From the NCBI GenBank assembly GCA_965263105.1, contig CBDHGL010000002.1, forward strand, positions 248,001 through 312,000: DNA of 64,000 nt. The letters run 5' to 3'. A program made the translations under genes and the position numbers. The notes under the pieces were generated by a model, which saw nothing but the letters and a program-made list of their open reading frames with translations, searched no databases and was not told the DNA's origin. Shown piece by piece: positions 1 to 11,500 of the stretch; the stretch's first letter is position 1; each line of letters starts with the position of its first letter. Origin of the DNA: JBCCTX01 sp965263105 (GTDB lineage Bacteria > Bacteroidota > Bacteroidia > J057).

Positions 1-136
1 CATTGACCAGATAGGGGAGGTCTTCCTGCACTTTAGCGTTTATCCGTTCACTAGGGTCAGGGTCTGGGCCCACAAAGGCCATACAGACCGCGGAAAGCAA
101 AAAGAACGTCAGGTTTTTTATTTGTACGGATTGCAT
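1..136 (-). CDS. Partial secreted protein, N-terminal end only
   Basis: The reverse strand opens with ATG at 136 and stays open to the window edge for 45 residues. It begins MQSVQIKNLTFFLLSAVCMA, a short positively charged start followed by a hydrophobic stretch, which looks like a Sec signal peptide. The mature part starts about FVGPDPDPSERI. Too little is present to assign a family. It is read in the same direction as the dehydratase gene downstream (244-1902 lies upstream of it on the minus strand), so the two could share a transcript. Confidence 0.5.
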   Translation of the reverse strand, partial: MQSVQIKNLTFFLLSAVCMAFVGPDPDPSERINAKVQEDLPYLVN

Positions 137-243
137 GATATAAGGTGCGTAAAGTTTTGGGTTAAATTTATTGAATATAGGGGAAAAAGTTGAAAGTATT
201 CCTTTCTCTCTCCTCGGAACTCTACCTATGGACTATTTAGTTT

Positions 244-1902
244 CTACAGGGAAACGCCGCGTTTCCACGGAATAAAATCATTCTGACCTAAGCGCTGTGC
301 GTGAGTTTGGGTTTTCCCGCTGGCTAACTCAATAATATAATCCAAAAGTTGGGTTCCCATTTCCTCAATGGTGGCCTGGCCATCAATGATAGGACCTGCG
401 TCAAAATCAATGATATCAGGCATTTTGTGAGCAAGTTGGGAATTGGAAGACACCTTTACTACTGGAGATACTGGGTTACCTGTGGGGGTGCCCAACCCAG
501 TAGTGAAAAGGATAATGTTGGCGCCAGCGCCAGCTAGACCAGTGGTAGATTCTACGTCATTTCCGGGAGTACACAAAAGGCTAAGGCCAGCCTTGGTAGC
601 ATATTCTGGATAGCCCAATACCTGTTGAACTGGGGAAGTACCGCCCTTCTTTGCCGCACCTGCGGATTTGATACCGTCAGTAATAAGTCCATCTTTGATG
701 TTACCTGGAGAAGGGTTCATATCGAAGCCTGAACCTACTGCCTCTGCCTGGTGCTGATAGGTCCGCATGAGTTGGACGAAGCGCTCCGCTTCTCGATCAG
801 TTACACAGCGATTGATCAGTTCTTGCTCAACACCACACAATTCAGGGAATTCAGATAAAATCACTTTTCCCCCTAAAGCGACTAAATAGTCAGCAACCTG
901 CCCCAAGGTAGGATTTGCCGAAATTCCGGAAAACCCATCTGAACCTCCACACTCCATCCCTATGGTTAAAGCACTCAAGGGAGCAGGCTTTCGCTCCACC
1001 TGGTTAGCGCGAACTAGTCCTAAGAAGGTTTCTCGTATAGCCGTCTGCATGAGAACCGATTCTGAACCGTATTGCTGTTGTTCGAAGATAAGTAAGGGTT
1101 TGTCAAATTGGGGGTTCTTTTTTTCGATTTCTTCCTGGAGCATTTTGATTTGAGCATTTTGGCAGCCCAAACTTAATACAGTGGCTCCTGCCACATTGGG
1201 GTGGTGTAGGTAGCCGGCCAACAGGGAACACAAGGATCGGGCGTCTTCTCGTGTACCGCCACAGCCTCCTTCATGGGTCAAAAACTGAATGCTATCTACT
1301 TGTGGGAAAATTCGGTTGAAAGGGTTTACTTGGACCTTAACATCTTCCTGAGAAGAAGTCGCATTCGCCAGTTCCTGATAGCTTTTCCCTTCCTTATACA
1401 TTTCCACCAAATCACGTACTTGCTTCCTGTAAACATCAGGCTGAGCATATCCAAGCTCTTTTTCAAAAGCTTCTCTTAGTATCTGAACATTGCGGTTTTC
1501 ACAAAAAACCAGGGGAATGACTAGCCAATGATTGGCAGTACCCACCTGCCCATCTGAACGATGGAAACCCAGGAATTCTTTCCCTTGCCAGTGGGAAACA
1601 TCTGGTGCGCTCCATAGAAAATTTTCAGCTCGCTTCCCATACTTTGAAGAAGCGTGTTGTACATTCCCTTGCGAAATCCATCCCCCTTTTGGAATAGGTT
1701 TTAAGGCTTTACCCACCATGACCCCATACATGATGACTGGATCTCCTAACTGTAAGTCCTGAGTGACAAACTTGTGTTTCTGGGGAATAGGGTCTTGGAT
1801 TTCAAATTTCTCTCGGTCAAAAGAAAGCTGTTCTCCCGTTTCCAGTTTAGTTAAAGCTACAAGAACATTGTCATTGGGATGGACCTTTAATACTTTCATC
1901 AC
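244..1902 (-). CDS. uxaA: UxaA-family altronate/galactarate-type dehydratase
   Basis: 552 residues, the normal length for the two-domain UxaA/GarD family. The N-terminal 100 residues form the SAF-like domain and the rest is the catalytic domain. Family landmarks are visible: HEGGCGGTREDA, LGCQNAQIKML, IGMECGGSDGFSG and the C-terminal TTGLGTPTGNPVSPVVKV. The conserved cysteines would bind the iron used for dehydration. Known members remove water from altronate in hexuronate catabolism or from galactarate. No other hexuronate gene is adjacent, so the exact sugar acid is open. The ATG at 1902 is followed directly by MKVLKVHP, which fits the expected domain start; an MM doublet makes the start uncertain by one codon. 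Confidence 0.85.
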   Translation of the reverse strand: MMKVLKVHPNDNVLVALTKLETGEQLSFDREKFEIQDPIPQKHKFVTQDLQLGDPVIMYGVMVGKALKPIPKGGWISQGNVQHASSKYGKRAENFLWSAPDVSHWQGKEFLGFHRSDGQVGTANHWLVIPLVFCENRNVQILREAFEKELGYAQPDVYRKQVRDLVEMYKEGKSYQELANATSSQEDVKVQVNPFNRIFPQVDSIQFLTHEGGCGGTREDARSLCSLLAGYLHHPNVAGATVLSLGCQNAQIKMLQEEIEKKNPQFDKPLLIFEQQQYGSESVLMQTAIRETFLGLVRANQVERKPAPLSALTIGMECGGSDGFSGISANPTLGQVADYLVALGGKVILSEFPELCGVEQELINRCVTDREAERFVQLMRTYQHQAEAVGSGFDMNPSPGNIKDGLITDGIKSAGAAKKGGTSPVQQVLGYPEYATKAGLSLLCTPGNDVESTTGLAGAGANIILFTTGLGTPTGNPVSPVVKVSSNSQLAHKMPDIIDFDAGPIIDGQATIEEMGTQLLDYIIELASGKTQTHAQRLGQNDFIPWKRGVSL

Positions 1903-2055
1903 TACAGGGGTAAATAGTTCTAGTTAAAAGTTGATTATATTTTCCCAATATGAAAAAAATACCTCAAAATTCTTTGGATCCCGACTAAATTCCTTTTGGG
2001 TACAACAGGAGCCTATCCTGGATTTTATGGGGGAAAATTTCTTGTAGTATATCAA

Positions 2056-2436
2056 TTAAACTAGAGACATAAGAGTAGTATCCATCAGGGGTTTTTCCAG
2101 AAAGCCTTGTATGTGTGCCTCGGGAAATCGCTTTCTATGAACTTCTCTAGGGGCAATGGAACTCGCCACAAAAAAGGAAGTTTTATCCCATGAATTGGGA
2201 TGCATATCAGAAAGAATTTCAAAGAATTCCACCCCAGACATCATGGTCAAATTGATATCCGAAATAATTATATCAGGAAATTCATCTAACGTGATGCTTT
2301 CTAGGTATTCAAGGCCCTGGACACCGCATTTTTCATATTGAACAGAAACTGGTTTATCAATTTTTTCCATTAAGAATTTGAGCAACTCGATTTGCATGTC
2401 AGAGTCATCGATGATGAGAACTTTTTTGGTCTTCAT
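2056..2436 (-). CDS. Single-domain response regulator (receiver only)
   Basis: 126 residues, a complete CheY-like receiver domain with no output domain. The acidic pair is in VLIIDDSD near residues 10-11, the phospho-acceptor aspartate is in IIISDINLT, the switch serine in VASS and the conserved lysine in LEKPL. Such proteins pass phosphate on or bind partner proteins. A paralogue lies 150 bases upstream on the same strand (2589-3008), so the two probably arose by tandem duplication and may form one operon. No histidine kinase is adjacent, so the partner is not visible here. Confidence 0.8.
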   Translation of the reverse strand: MKTKKVLIIDDSDMQIELLKFLMEKIDKPVSVQYEKCGVQGLEYLESITLDEFPDIIISDINLTMMSGVEFFEILSDMHPNSWDKTSFFVASSIAPREVHRKRFPEAHIQGFLEKPLMDTTLMSLV

Positions 2437-2588
2437 AAGTCAGCTAATTGTTGTGGGTTGATGATACAGTATTTTCAAGTACAGTCGCAATGTACCCGAT
2501 TATATACATTGAGAACCCCAAAAAGAGATGAAAGCCCTTAAGAATTCGATAAATGGTAGAGAAACTTCGGTGAAAAAAGCAAAAGTCC

Positions 2589-3008
2589 TCAGGTCTTGAT
2601 AAAGGGGTGAATTTCGTCCAGAATAGGAAAGATTTCTTCCTGAATTTTTTCCAATGTCAAGGGCTTGGGGAGGTAGGCATCGATATGAGGAGATTCGATA
2701 ACACGGGTATATTCTTCCAACTGAATCCCGTTGCTCATGATAAACATACCTGTAGAAAGTGAGCGTTGGGGGAAGTTAGCAATAAAGATTTCAAAAAATT
2801 CAAAGCCATTCATCTTGGGCATATTAATGTCTGAGATAATGGCATGGGGAAAATCAACGTTGGCAATCTGTTTCAATTGCTCTAGTGCTGCGTGAGGTTG
2901 TGTTTCAAACCTTGGATCTATAGGAAGTTTCTCCACCTCTATTAAGGCTTCCACAAAGCTATGGCTTAGCTCATTGTCATCAAGGAATAGGATGGGAATT
3001 AACTTCAT
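2589..3008 (-). CDS. Single-domain response regulator (receiver only)
   Basis: 139 residues making one receiver domain. Key residues visible are the acidic pair in LFLDDNE, the phospho-acceptor aspartate in AIISDINMPKMNG, the switch serine in FIMSN and the lysine in LPKPL. It shares the SDIN motif and the overall spacing with its downstream neighbour at 2056-2436, pointing to a tandem pair. There is no DNA-binding or enzymatic output domain. The cognate kinase is not in the window next to it. Confidence 0.8.
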   Translation of the reverse strand: MKLIPILFLDDNELSHSFVEALIEVEKLPIDPRFETQPHAALEQLKQIANVDFPHAIISDINMPKMNGFEFFEIFIANFPQRSLSTGMFIMSNGIQLEEYTRVIESPHIDAYLPKPLTLEKIQEEIFPILDEIHPFIKT

Positions 3009-3268
3009 TCAGGCTATTTTGGTATGCTAGGACGAAAAAAAGAAATGCGAATGAACTAGTGGAAAAAGGCTGATGCAGTTATTGCTTTGTATTAGGATCT
3101 GTGCAGTCAGATTCGCAGAATTTTAAGTAGTGACAATGAACGTTTCTGGGAGCAACAAGGTAGTCAAAACATTTTATATTATAAAATATAAATATAAAAT
3201 AATTCAGATAATGCGCGAATAGAATAATTATTTAGGATTCGTGTATTTTCACAAAAATCCGTGTTTCT

Positions 3269-4210
3269 CTAAGACTGGAAGCTTTTTCGCAATACTTCAA
3301 TGCTTTTGGCTACCCCCGTATTGGGGTCTTCCTTCCCTTCAAACTCCAATGAAACGTATCCGCTATAGTTAGCCTTTTTTAAGATCTCCGCGATGCGGGG
3401 ATAATCCAAGTCCAGGGAGTACCATTCTCCTCCTCCATAATAGGTCTTGGCTTGGACAAAGACCAGCCTATCGGCAATCTGCTCAATTTTGTCATAAGGG
3501 TTTTCTAAAAAATTTCCTGTATCCATCATTAAGCCAAACCACGGGGAATCAATTTCATCTGCGATGCGAAGCATCCCTTCTGGAGTTCGTGATAAGCCCC
3601 AGTGGTTTTCCAGAGCAAGTATTACACCATATTCCTGTGCTTTTTCCATACACTGCCAAATACTATCAATACACCACTTGAATCCGTCATCTTCTGAATA
3701 CCCTTCCAGAATGGGCTCCTTCCCTCTTGCTGCCATCAGGTCGTCAAAACTTCTAATAGTTCCCCATCGGCCAGAATTCAGGCGGATACAGGGGATCCCC
3801 ATTTCATGAGCCAATTGCATGCAATGGACGGTATGGTTTATATGTCGTTGACGTACATCAGGATCAGGGTCGACAAAGTCTTGGTGGATGGAAAGACAGA
3901 TGAGATCTATCCCCTGGCGAAAGGCGTGTCGCTTGAGGTGCCTTAAATAGGGAAGCGCTTCGGACTCCATTTGGCGATGGAGAATGTCAACACCCTCTAC
4001 GCCGAGTGCTGAGGCACGATCGATTACTGCTTCAATTCCCACCTTGGGAGGGCGGAAGTGCCAATATGAATAGGAGGAAATGCCTAGCTTGATCTGATTC
4101 AAGCTATTAGGGGCTAGAAGAGGACTAAAGGCCCTTTGAGGTTGAGCTAAAGCTAAAGAGGGTAGGGCTAAAGCAGAGGTAGCGAGGAAAGATCTACGGG
4201 TAAATGACAT
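3269..4210 (-). CDS. Tat-exported sugar phosphate isomerase/epimerase-like TIM-barrel protein
   Basis: 313 residues. The N terminus MSFTRRSFLATSALALPSLA is a twin-arginine signal (TRRSF plus hydrophobic core), so the protein should be exported folded. The rest is an AP_endonuc_2/xylose-isomerase-like TIM barrel: KLGISSYSYW at strand 1, IDLICLSIHQDF, LALENHWG and GLMMDTGNF carry the acidic and histidine metal ligands of the family. Members isomerise or epimerise sugars or act on inositol; the substrate cannot be read from sequence. It stands alone between a response regulator and a dehydrogenase on the same strand. Confidence 0.75.
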   Translation of the reverse strand: MSFTRRSFLATSALALPSLALAQPQRAFSPLLAPNSLNQIKLGISSYSYWHFRPPKVGIEAVIDRASALGVEGVDILHRQMESEALPYLRHLKRHAFRQGIDLICLSIHQDFVDPDPDVRQRHINHTVHCMQLAHEMGIPCIRLNSGRWGTIRSFDDLMAARGKEPILEGYSEDDGFKWCIDSIWQCMEKAQEYGVILALENHWGLSRTPEGMLRIADEIDSPWFGLMMDTGNFLENPYDKIEQIADRLVFVQAKTYYGGGEWYSLDLDYPRIAEILKKANYSGYVSLEFEGKEDPNTGVAKSIEVLRKSFQS

Positions 4211-4358
4211 GTAATATTGGTTTAGGATAAAGGAATTGGGCCTTATACAAAATGGAAAAAATTAAGAAAGGGGACAAGAATAATTGGAATTTATGAGAGC
4301 CAGAGGAATAGAATCTCATTAAAAGGACTGCTGCCGGACGCGGAGCCCCGAGTGCTGA

Positions 4359-5297
4359 CTACTTAAGCTTTATAAGCACCTTTCCTCTGGCTCTTTTGGT
4401 TTCCACTCGTTCATGGGCTTTTTGAATATCTTCTAGGGGGAAGATGCTATCTACTACAGGTTTTATATTTCCATTCGCCATTTGGTTTGCCAACCATTGC
4501 AAGTCTTTGGCTTTGGATTTAACGACTACAAGCCTGCCTTTTTTAGCAGAAAAGCGAGTAAAAATGTGATTCTTAATCGTATGAATTCGCGGTAAGGTAG
4601 ATATATATTTCCCTTTGGGAGTAAGGTGAGAGGAAACATTCTTTAGAGCATAGTTGCCAAACACATCGAAAAAAAGGTCTACTTCCAATAGATTTTTCAA
4701 CCAATTTTCCTGGGCGTAATCGATCACCTCATCTGCTCCCAGGGCCTTGCAGAAACTGAGATTACGCTCACTGGAAACGCTGATCACCTTGGCTCCGAGG
4801 CATTTGGAAATTTGAATAGCCAGACTCCCTACTCCCCCCGAAGCCCCATTGATGCAGATGGTCTGTTGAGCTTTAAGCTTCCCTAAGTCTCGGATAGCCT
4901 GAAGGGCTGTCAGTCCGGCCAGTGGAACTCCAGCAACTTCCTGGAAACCAATTCCTTCAGGCAGTTTTGCCAATTCCGTCTCTTTTACCAGCACTTTTTC
5001 AGCAGTACTTCCCACTTTGAATCCATTCATCATCCCAAAAACGCGATCCCCAGCCATCAGGGAGGCACTTTTTCCTGGATCTAAAATGACTCCCGCATAA
5101 TCAGAGCTGAGGATCATGGGAAAGCGATTACCCGTGAATACCTTGAATTTCCCTTTTCGGACAAGGATATCTTTGGGATTTAGGGAAGCGGCATGGACTT
5201 CAACCAATATTCTGCCGGATCGGGGAACCGGATCGGGTATTTCTTTTATCTGGAGAACATCGGGTTTGCCGTATTGGCGGATTATTGCGGCCTTCAT
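4359..5297 (-). CDS. Zinc-independent medium-chain NADP-dependent oxidoreductase (quinone reductase-like)
   Basis: About 312 residues from the chosen ATG at 5297 (MKAAIIRQYGKPDVLQIKEI), the canonical start of this family. An in-frame ATG at 5396 would add 33 residues with no homology pattern, so I prefer the inner start. The GroES-like half is followed by the Rossmann motif INGASGGVGSLAIQ and ends in the typical RARGKVLIKLK. Cysteine ligands for structural and catalytic zinc are absent, as in quinone oxidoreductases (QOR/zeta-crystallin type), which use NADPH to reduce quinones or enones. No close functional neighbour is evident. Confidence 0.8.
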   Translation of the reverse strand: MKAAIIRQYGKPDVLQIKEIPDPVPRSGRILVEVHAASLNPKDILVRKGKFKVFTGNRFPMILSSDYAGVILDPGKSASLMAGDRVFGMMNGFKVGSTAEKVLVKETELAKLPEGIGFQEVAGVPLAGLTALQAIRDLGKLKAQQTICINGASGGVGSLAIQISKCLGAKVISVSSERNLSFCKALGADEVIDYAQENWLKNLLEVDLFFDVFGNYALKNVSSHLTPKGKYISTLPRIHTIKNHIFTRFSAKKGRLVVVKSKAKDLQWLANQMANGNIKPVVDSIFPLEDIQKAHERVETKRARGKVLIKLK

Positions 5298-5472
5298 TTG
5301 AGTATGCTGAATTGACTTTATGTAAAATTGAACCATGGTCCATATCCTCAATAAGGAAAAAGCTAGAGAAAAAGTGGATATCCTCTTAAAATTCATGAAT
5401 AACTCGGCTGAAAAACCCTATTTCTTTTCCCTTAATCAGATTTGTATTTAGAGTAAATATTTTTTATCAAAA

Positions 5473-5504
5473 ATTGAATTATTATTGAAATATCTATACC
5501 TTTG
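5473..5504 (+). promoter_or_regulatory. Bacteroidota-type promoter candidate for the giant secreted protein
   Basis: An ATTG box ending at 5476 is followed after 20 bases by TACCTTTG at 5497-5504. This fits the Bacteroidota sigma-ABfr consensus (TTTG near -33, TAnnTTTG near -7). Transcription would start about 5511, in front of both possible start codons (5549 and 5609). This is a consensus match made by eye. Confidence 0.45.
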
Positions 5505-5548
5505 TGTAGGGCGTAGAAAACATTCCTCTTGGTCCTTTCTACCCCTAT

Positions 5549-8500
5549 TTGAAATCTTTCCGGTGTCTCTTCTTGAGGAGATACTTTACATTTTATCTGC
5601 ACATCAAAATGAACCAAATTGGGTCACAACTCCTGGGTATCTTTACCTCTATCAACAATCGGATAAAGGTGGGGTCCTTTGCCATCCTCTTTTTATGCTC
5701 CTGGGCCTTTGTGCCCCTAATGATTGGTCCTGGCTTAAACAATGTCCAACCTGTAGGTAAATTTCTCAATGGAACTTTTCCAGAAGAGGTGCCATCAGGC
5801 AATGTCGTCTTAGAGCCAGCATTTCCCAACCTAACGTTCAACAGCCCCCTTACCTGGGCTGTTCATCCCAATGATAATAAAATATTTGTCGGGCAGCGGG
5901 ATGGACAGGTGTTCTATTTCACAGAAGATGAAAACGTTAGCACCAAAACTTCCTTTATCGACCTAAGTTCTCAGGTGGGCGTAGTATGGGATGGGGGCTT
6001 TTTGGGCTTTACTTTTCACCCCAATTTTGGCAAGCCTGGGGCCATTGGGAGAAATTATTTCTTTGTCTATTACTCTACGAAAGACCAAAATGGAAGAAAT
6101 TCTACCCCTACTCCTCAACTTTGTCCAGAAGACGCCTTGTACGATGGGTCTTATCTCGTTCTGCAACGCTATGAAGTATTTGATGGTACCCTTACTGTCG
6201 ATCAAAGCAAAACCATCAATATGTTCAAGGTTCGCCTTTACAATTCTACTCACAGAGGAGGAGGCTTACTATTTGGCCAGGATGGGCTTTTATACCTCAC
6301 TACAGGAGATCAGGCACAGCATTCTGTCTCACAGAATATGAGTACCAACCTCGACGGAGGGGTTTTGCGCTTTGATGTGGATATGGATCCTACTAGAAGC
6401 CATCCTCCCACTTACCTTATGCCCAAAGATTTACCCAGAGGAGCCGATGAAACAAGTGGAAACGGCTATTACATTCCCAATGACAATCCCTTTGTGGGTA
6501 CCCCAGGAATTTTTGAAGAATACTTCACTTTGGGACATAGGAATCCCCATAGAATGACCATGGACCGCGTAACTGGAACGATGTATATAGGGGAAATTGG
6601 TTCCAATAAGCACGAGGAAATTAATGTGGTAGAAAAGGGAAAAAACTACGGATGGCCCGTATGGGAAGGTCCCCAGGCACACAATAGATGTACCAATCAG
6701 CTTTATCCAGGCACGGAGCATAAGCTTCCTTTAGTTGCTTTCCCACGCTCTGTGGCTAACTCAATCACTGGGGGCTATGTATATCGGGGAAATGGAATGC
6801 CTTCTCTGTATGGTAGATACATTTGTGGAGATTATGGATCGGGAGATGAAATATGGTCTGTAGATACAGAAACAGGGGCATACGAACTCATGACCACAAC
6901 AGATAATCCCATCAGTTTTGGAGAGGATAAACTGGGAGAACTCTATGTCCTTCGTCTGGGAACGAATAAACAATTGCTTCGCATCAAACAGGAAGGCGCA
7001 AACTTCAATCCCCCACAGCGCTTGTCTCAAACCGGAGCTTTCTCTAATCTCTCTTCCCTGACACCCGCCAATGGCGTAGTCCCCTACGGAATGTATGAGT
7101 CTTTTTGGTCGGATGGGGCGGAAAAGGAGCGTTGGATTGCCATTCCACAAGATGGTAATCCGGACAGCCCCGAAGAACAAATCAACTATTCGGCAGAAGG
7201 CGAATGGGACTTTCCAGAGGGAACGGTATTCATCAAGCATTTTGAAATGCCGATAGATGAAAGCAATCCCAATATTCGAAAACGCCTGGAAACCCGATTT
7301 ACGGTAAGGGCTAAAAATGGGAAAGTGTACGGACTGACTTACAAATGGAGGGAAGATGGCTCAGATGCCGACTTATTGGGAGATAGTTTGGATGAACCGA
7401 TAACAATTAGTACACCTTCAGGACCGCGTACCCAGATCTGGCACTACCCCAGCAGAAACGAATGTCTTACCTGCCATGTCGATGCTGTGAATGGGACCTT
7501 GGGCCTCCGAACGCGCTATCTCAACAATGACTTCACCTATCCCAGTACAGGAACCACGGCCAACCAATTGGTTACCCTGAGTCATCTAGGATTTATTCCT
7601 GAATCCATCACAGATGGCCAGACGGCAAATCTACCCAGCAATGCAAGCCAGAATGATCCTTCTGCTAGTCTGGAAAAACGCGCTCGCTCCTATCTGGACC
7701 TCAACTGTGCCTATTGCCATAGACCCGGTACGGGGAATAGAGCTGTATTTGACGCTCGGATTCAGACACCCTTATTTTTGTCCAACCTCTTCAGCGATAA
7801 CCTAAATCAAAGTCTCAATATTCCTGGAGAGCGCATTATTGCTGCTGGCGACATTAGTAAGTCGGTGTTGTACCAGCGGATTCACAGTGTAGATCCGTCC
7901 ATCATGATGCCTCCCTTAGCTAAGGGAGAAATTGACCAGGAAGGAGCGGCATTGGTCGCAGAGTGGATTCAGAGCCTCGATCCCGACAACCTATTTACCT
8001 GTGAACCCACAAATGTTGCATTGAATAAGCCAGCCACTCAATCCTCTACTTTTGGAGGAACCCTGGACTTTGAGCCTGGCAATGGAGTAGATGGAGATCG
8101 TACAGGAACCAATGTTTCTGGTTCCATCACGCATACCTTAGCGGACCCGAATTCTTGGTGGGAAGTAGATTTGGAGGATGTATACAGCATCAATCTGGTA
8201 AAAATATGGAACCGCACCGATTGCTGCTCCGAACGCCTCAACAACTTCTATGTAATTGCCTCAGATGTGCCCTTTATTTCACAAGATCTGACCCAGACCC
8301 TGGCTCAACCGGGGGTAGAAGTATACCATTTTGCAGGCGAAGCAGGTCGGGAGACCAATATAGATTTAGTAGCAGATGCCAGATACCTACGCATTCAGCT
8401 GGGTAATCCTGGATACCTCCAATTGGCTGAGGTAGAGGTAATGGGTTGCTTGCAAAGTGCAGAAAATCCCTGTACTGCTTCTGGCGAAATCCTAATGGAA

Positions 8501-11500
8501 CGTTGGAACAATATCGGAACCTCCTTTGAAGTATCTGCTATCCCGGTGAATACTCCTCCGACAGCCACTACTACCTTGAATAGTTTTGAAATCCCTGTTG
8601 ACGTATTTGACCAATATGGAGTTCGGGTAAGGGGATTCATTTGTGCCCCTCAGTCGGGTAACTATACCTTCTGGATTTCCAGCGATGACAAGGGAGAGTT
8701 GTGGTTGAGTACGGATGACAATCCAGCAAACAAACAGCGCATTGCCCATGTACCCGGTTGGACTTCCACCCGGTTATGGGATAAATATCCAGAACAGCAA
8801 TCAGCTCAAGTCTATTTAAGAGCAGGAGAATCCTATTATGTGGAAGCGTTGATGAAGGAAAATGGTGGAGGAGACAACTTAGCCGTAGGCTGGCAATTGC
8901 CCAATGGGAATTTGGAAAGACCTATGGGAGGGAATGTATTATCTCCCTGGATGGAACCAGACCTGGAGGCTCCCAGCATTCCCCAGAATCTGTTGGCTTC
9001 GAATATCGGGCAAAATGGTTTGACCCTCAACTGGTCTGCATCCACCGATAACCGAGCCGTTGCGGGATATTACCTCTACCAAAATGGAGATGACACCCCC
9101 CTAACCAGCGTAACAGGGACTAGCTTTGATGTATCGGGCCTTCTGCCAGGAAGTACCCATCAGTTCGCTGTGGCGGCCTTTGATGAAGCGGGGAATACCT
9201 CGGCTCAATCTCAAGCGATTCAGGTTACAACCCTATTCGACAATCCTCCTCCTTGTGAGACCATCAATTTCAGCAATACAGCGGTATCTGGATTTGGCGG
9301 AGGCCAGGACCAAGGGACCTTTGAGGTCCAGGAGAATGGAACTGCGCTCAAGATTACCAATAATGCCTGGAAGGCTACTCCCTATGCCTATACCCTTACA
9401 TCAAATACTATTTTGGAGTTTGAATTTAAAAGTGATATCCAAGGGGAATACCATGGTATTGGCATGGCGATGGGAAGTCAATGGGTTCCAGAACGAGCCT
9501 TTAGCCTATATGGGACACAAGATGTAGCTGGAGATATAGCCGATTTTGACAATTACTCTGGTAGCGATTATGTCTCTTATACCATTCCCATTGGCCAATA
9601 CTATACAGGAGCCGTTAACCAAATATTCTATTTAGCTGACCACGATGCTTCCCCCTTCAACGGGACTTCCTATTTCCGGAATGTGCGGATTTACGAGGCG
9701 GGAGCCTGTGAGGAGGGCTGTAATGGGGAAAATATTGCCCTGGGAAGAAACGCTAGTCAATCCAGCACCTATGGTTTTGGAGAAGCCAACCTGGCGGTCG
9801 ATGGAATTCTCTCAGGAAGTTCTCCCTGGTCAGCTGACTTACAGCATACGAAAAGAGAGGCACAACCCTGGTGGGAAGTGGATCTCGGTACCAATAGCCA
9901 AATAGATACTGTAAGGATATTTAACCGAGAGGACTGCTGTCAGGAGCGATTGACAGATTATTACGTGTTTGTTTCTGATGCGCCTATTCAGGGTAGTATG
10001 ACAGAAATCCTTGCCAACAACAATGTTTCGCAATACTTCCAAGCAGGGGCCAGCGGCGCGTTTAAGGCAATTCCTATCGATACAGAAGGACAGTATGTAC
10101 GCATACAACTGAGTGGAAACAGCCTTCTCCATATGTCAGAAGTAGAGGTGATAGGCTGCAACCTAGGGCAAGTCTGTGAGACACCTACTGTTTCGATAAA
10201 CCCCGCTGGGCCTTTTGAGGAAGGAAGTTCCCCTGTGCAGTTAAGTGCTGAACCTGCAGGGGGAACCTGGAGTGGGGCAGTAGGTAGTGATGGGGTCTTT
10301 AATCCTTCCTTAGGAGTGGGTACGTATGAAGTTACCTACACCTATGAAGCCTTTGAAGGATGCTCGGGTTCGGATGTATTGGAAGTAGTCGTGTTGTCAA
10401 GCGGAAGTGCTTGTGCTTCTCCGACAAACTTAGCCTTGAATCAAACTGCCAGTCAGTCTAGTACCTATGGAATTGGTGAGGCTGTCTTGGCCTTTGATGG
10501 GAATACTACGGGTACCTCCGCATGGAGTGCAGATCTGCAACACACAACCAATGAATTCCAGCCTTGGATACAGGTAGACTTGGGGCAGCAAAGCAAATTG
10601 AATGAAGCCGTTATCCATAACCGAAGTGATGCAACCTTCAATAGGCTCAAGGACTTTTATATCCTGGTTTCAGATGTACCAATGAGTAGTGCTAGTAGCC
10701 TCGATGAGTTGCTACAAATGAGTTCTGTGGATCAAGTCTTCTTCTCTGGGCCAGCAGGCACCTTAGAAACAGTTGCTTTAGGAGGAATTACAGGACGTTA
10801 CATACGAATCCAACTCTCCGCAAAAGGTATTATTCACCTGGCAGAGGTGGAACTCATGGGATGTATCGAAACCGGAGGCTGTGTAGATCCTGTAGTAAGT
10901 ATCGCCCCTGCAGGACCCTTTGCTGATGATGCGGGAATACAACAATTGGTGGGAACCCCCTCAGGTGGAACCTGGAGTGGTGCTGCCAGTTCAGCCGGAA
11001 CTTTCGATCCGAGTCAAGGAACAGGCACCTATGAAGTCATATATACCTACACGGATCAAAATGGCTGTTCAGCTTCTGCTACACAGAATATCGAGGTCTT
11101 TCCTGGAGGAAGTACCTGTAATTCCCTGACCAACCTGGCCTTAAATCAGGCTGCTACCATGTCTAGTACCTATGGAATTGGAGAAGCTAGTTTGGCGGTA
11201 GATGGAAACACTACGGGAACCTCTCCTTGGACAGCTGATTTGACCCATTCACAAAATGAAGACCAACCCTGGTGGCAGGTGGATTTGGGGGCAAATTCTC
11301 AGGTGGAGCAGATCAAGATTTACAACCGGACAGACTGTTGCTTTGGTAGGTTGAGGGATTTCTACCTACTCAGTTCTTCTTCTCCTATTTCTTCCTCTGC
11401 TACTTTGGCGGAATTACTCTCCGATCCCACTATTTCTCAGACCTTCATCTCTGGGTCAGCTACACTCGAAAATACCTATAGCCTACAAGTGGAGGCCCGT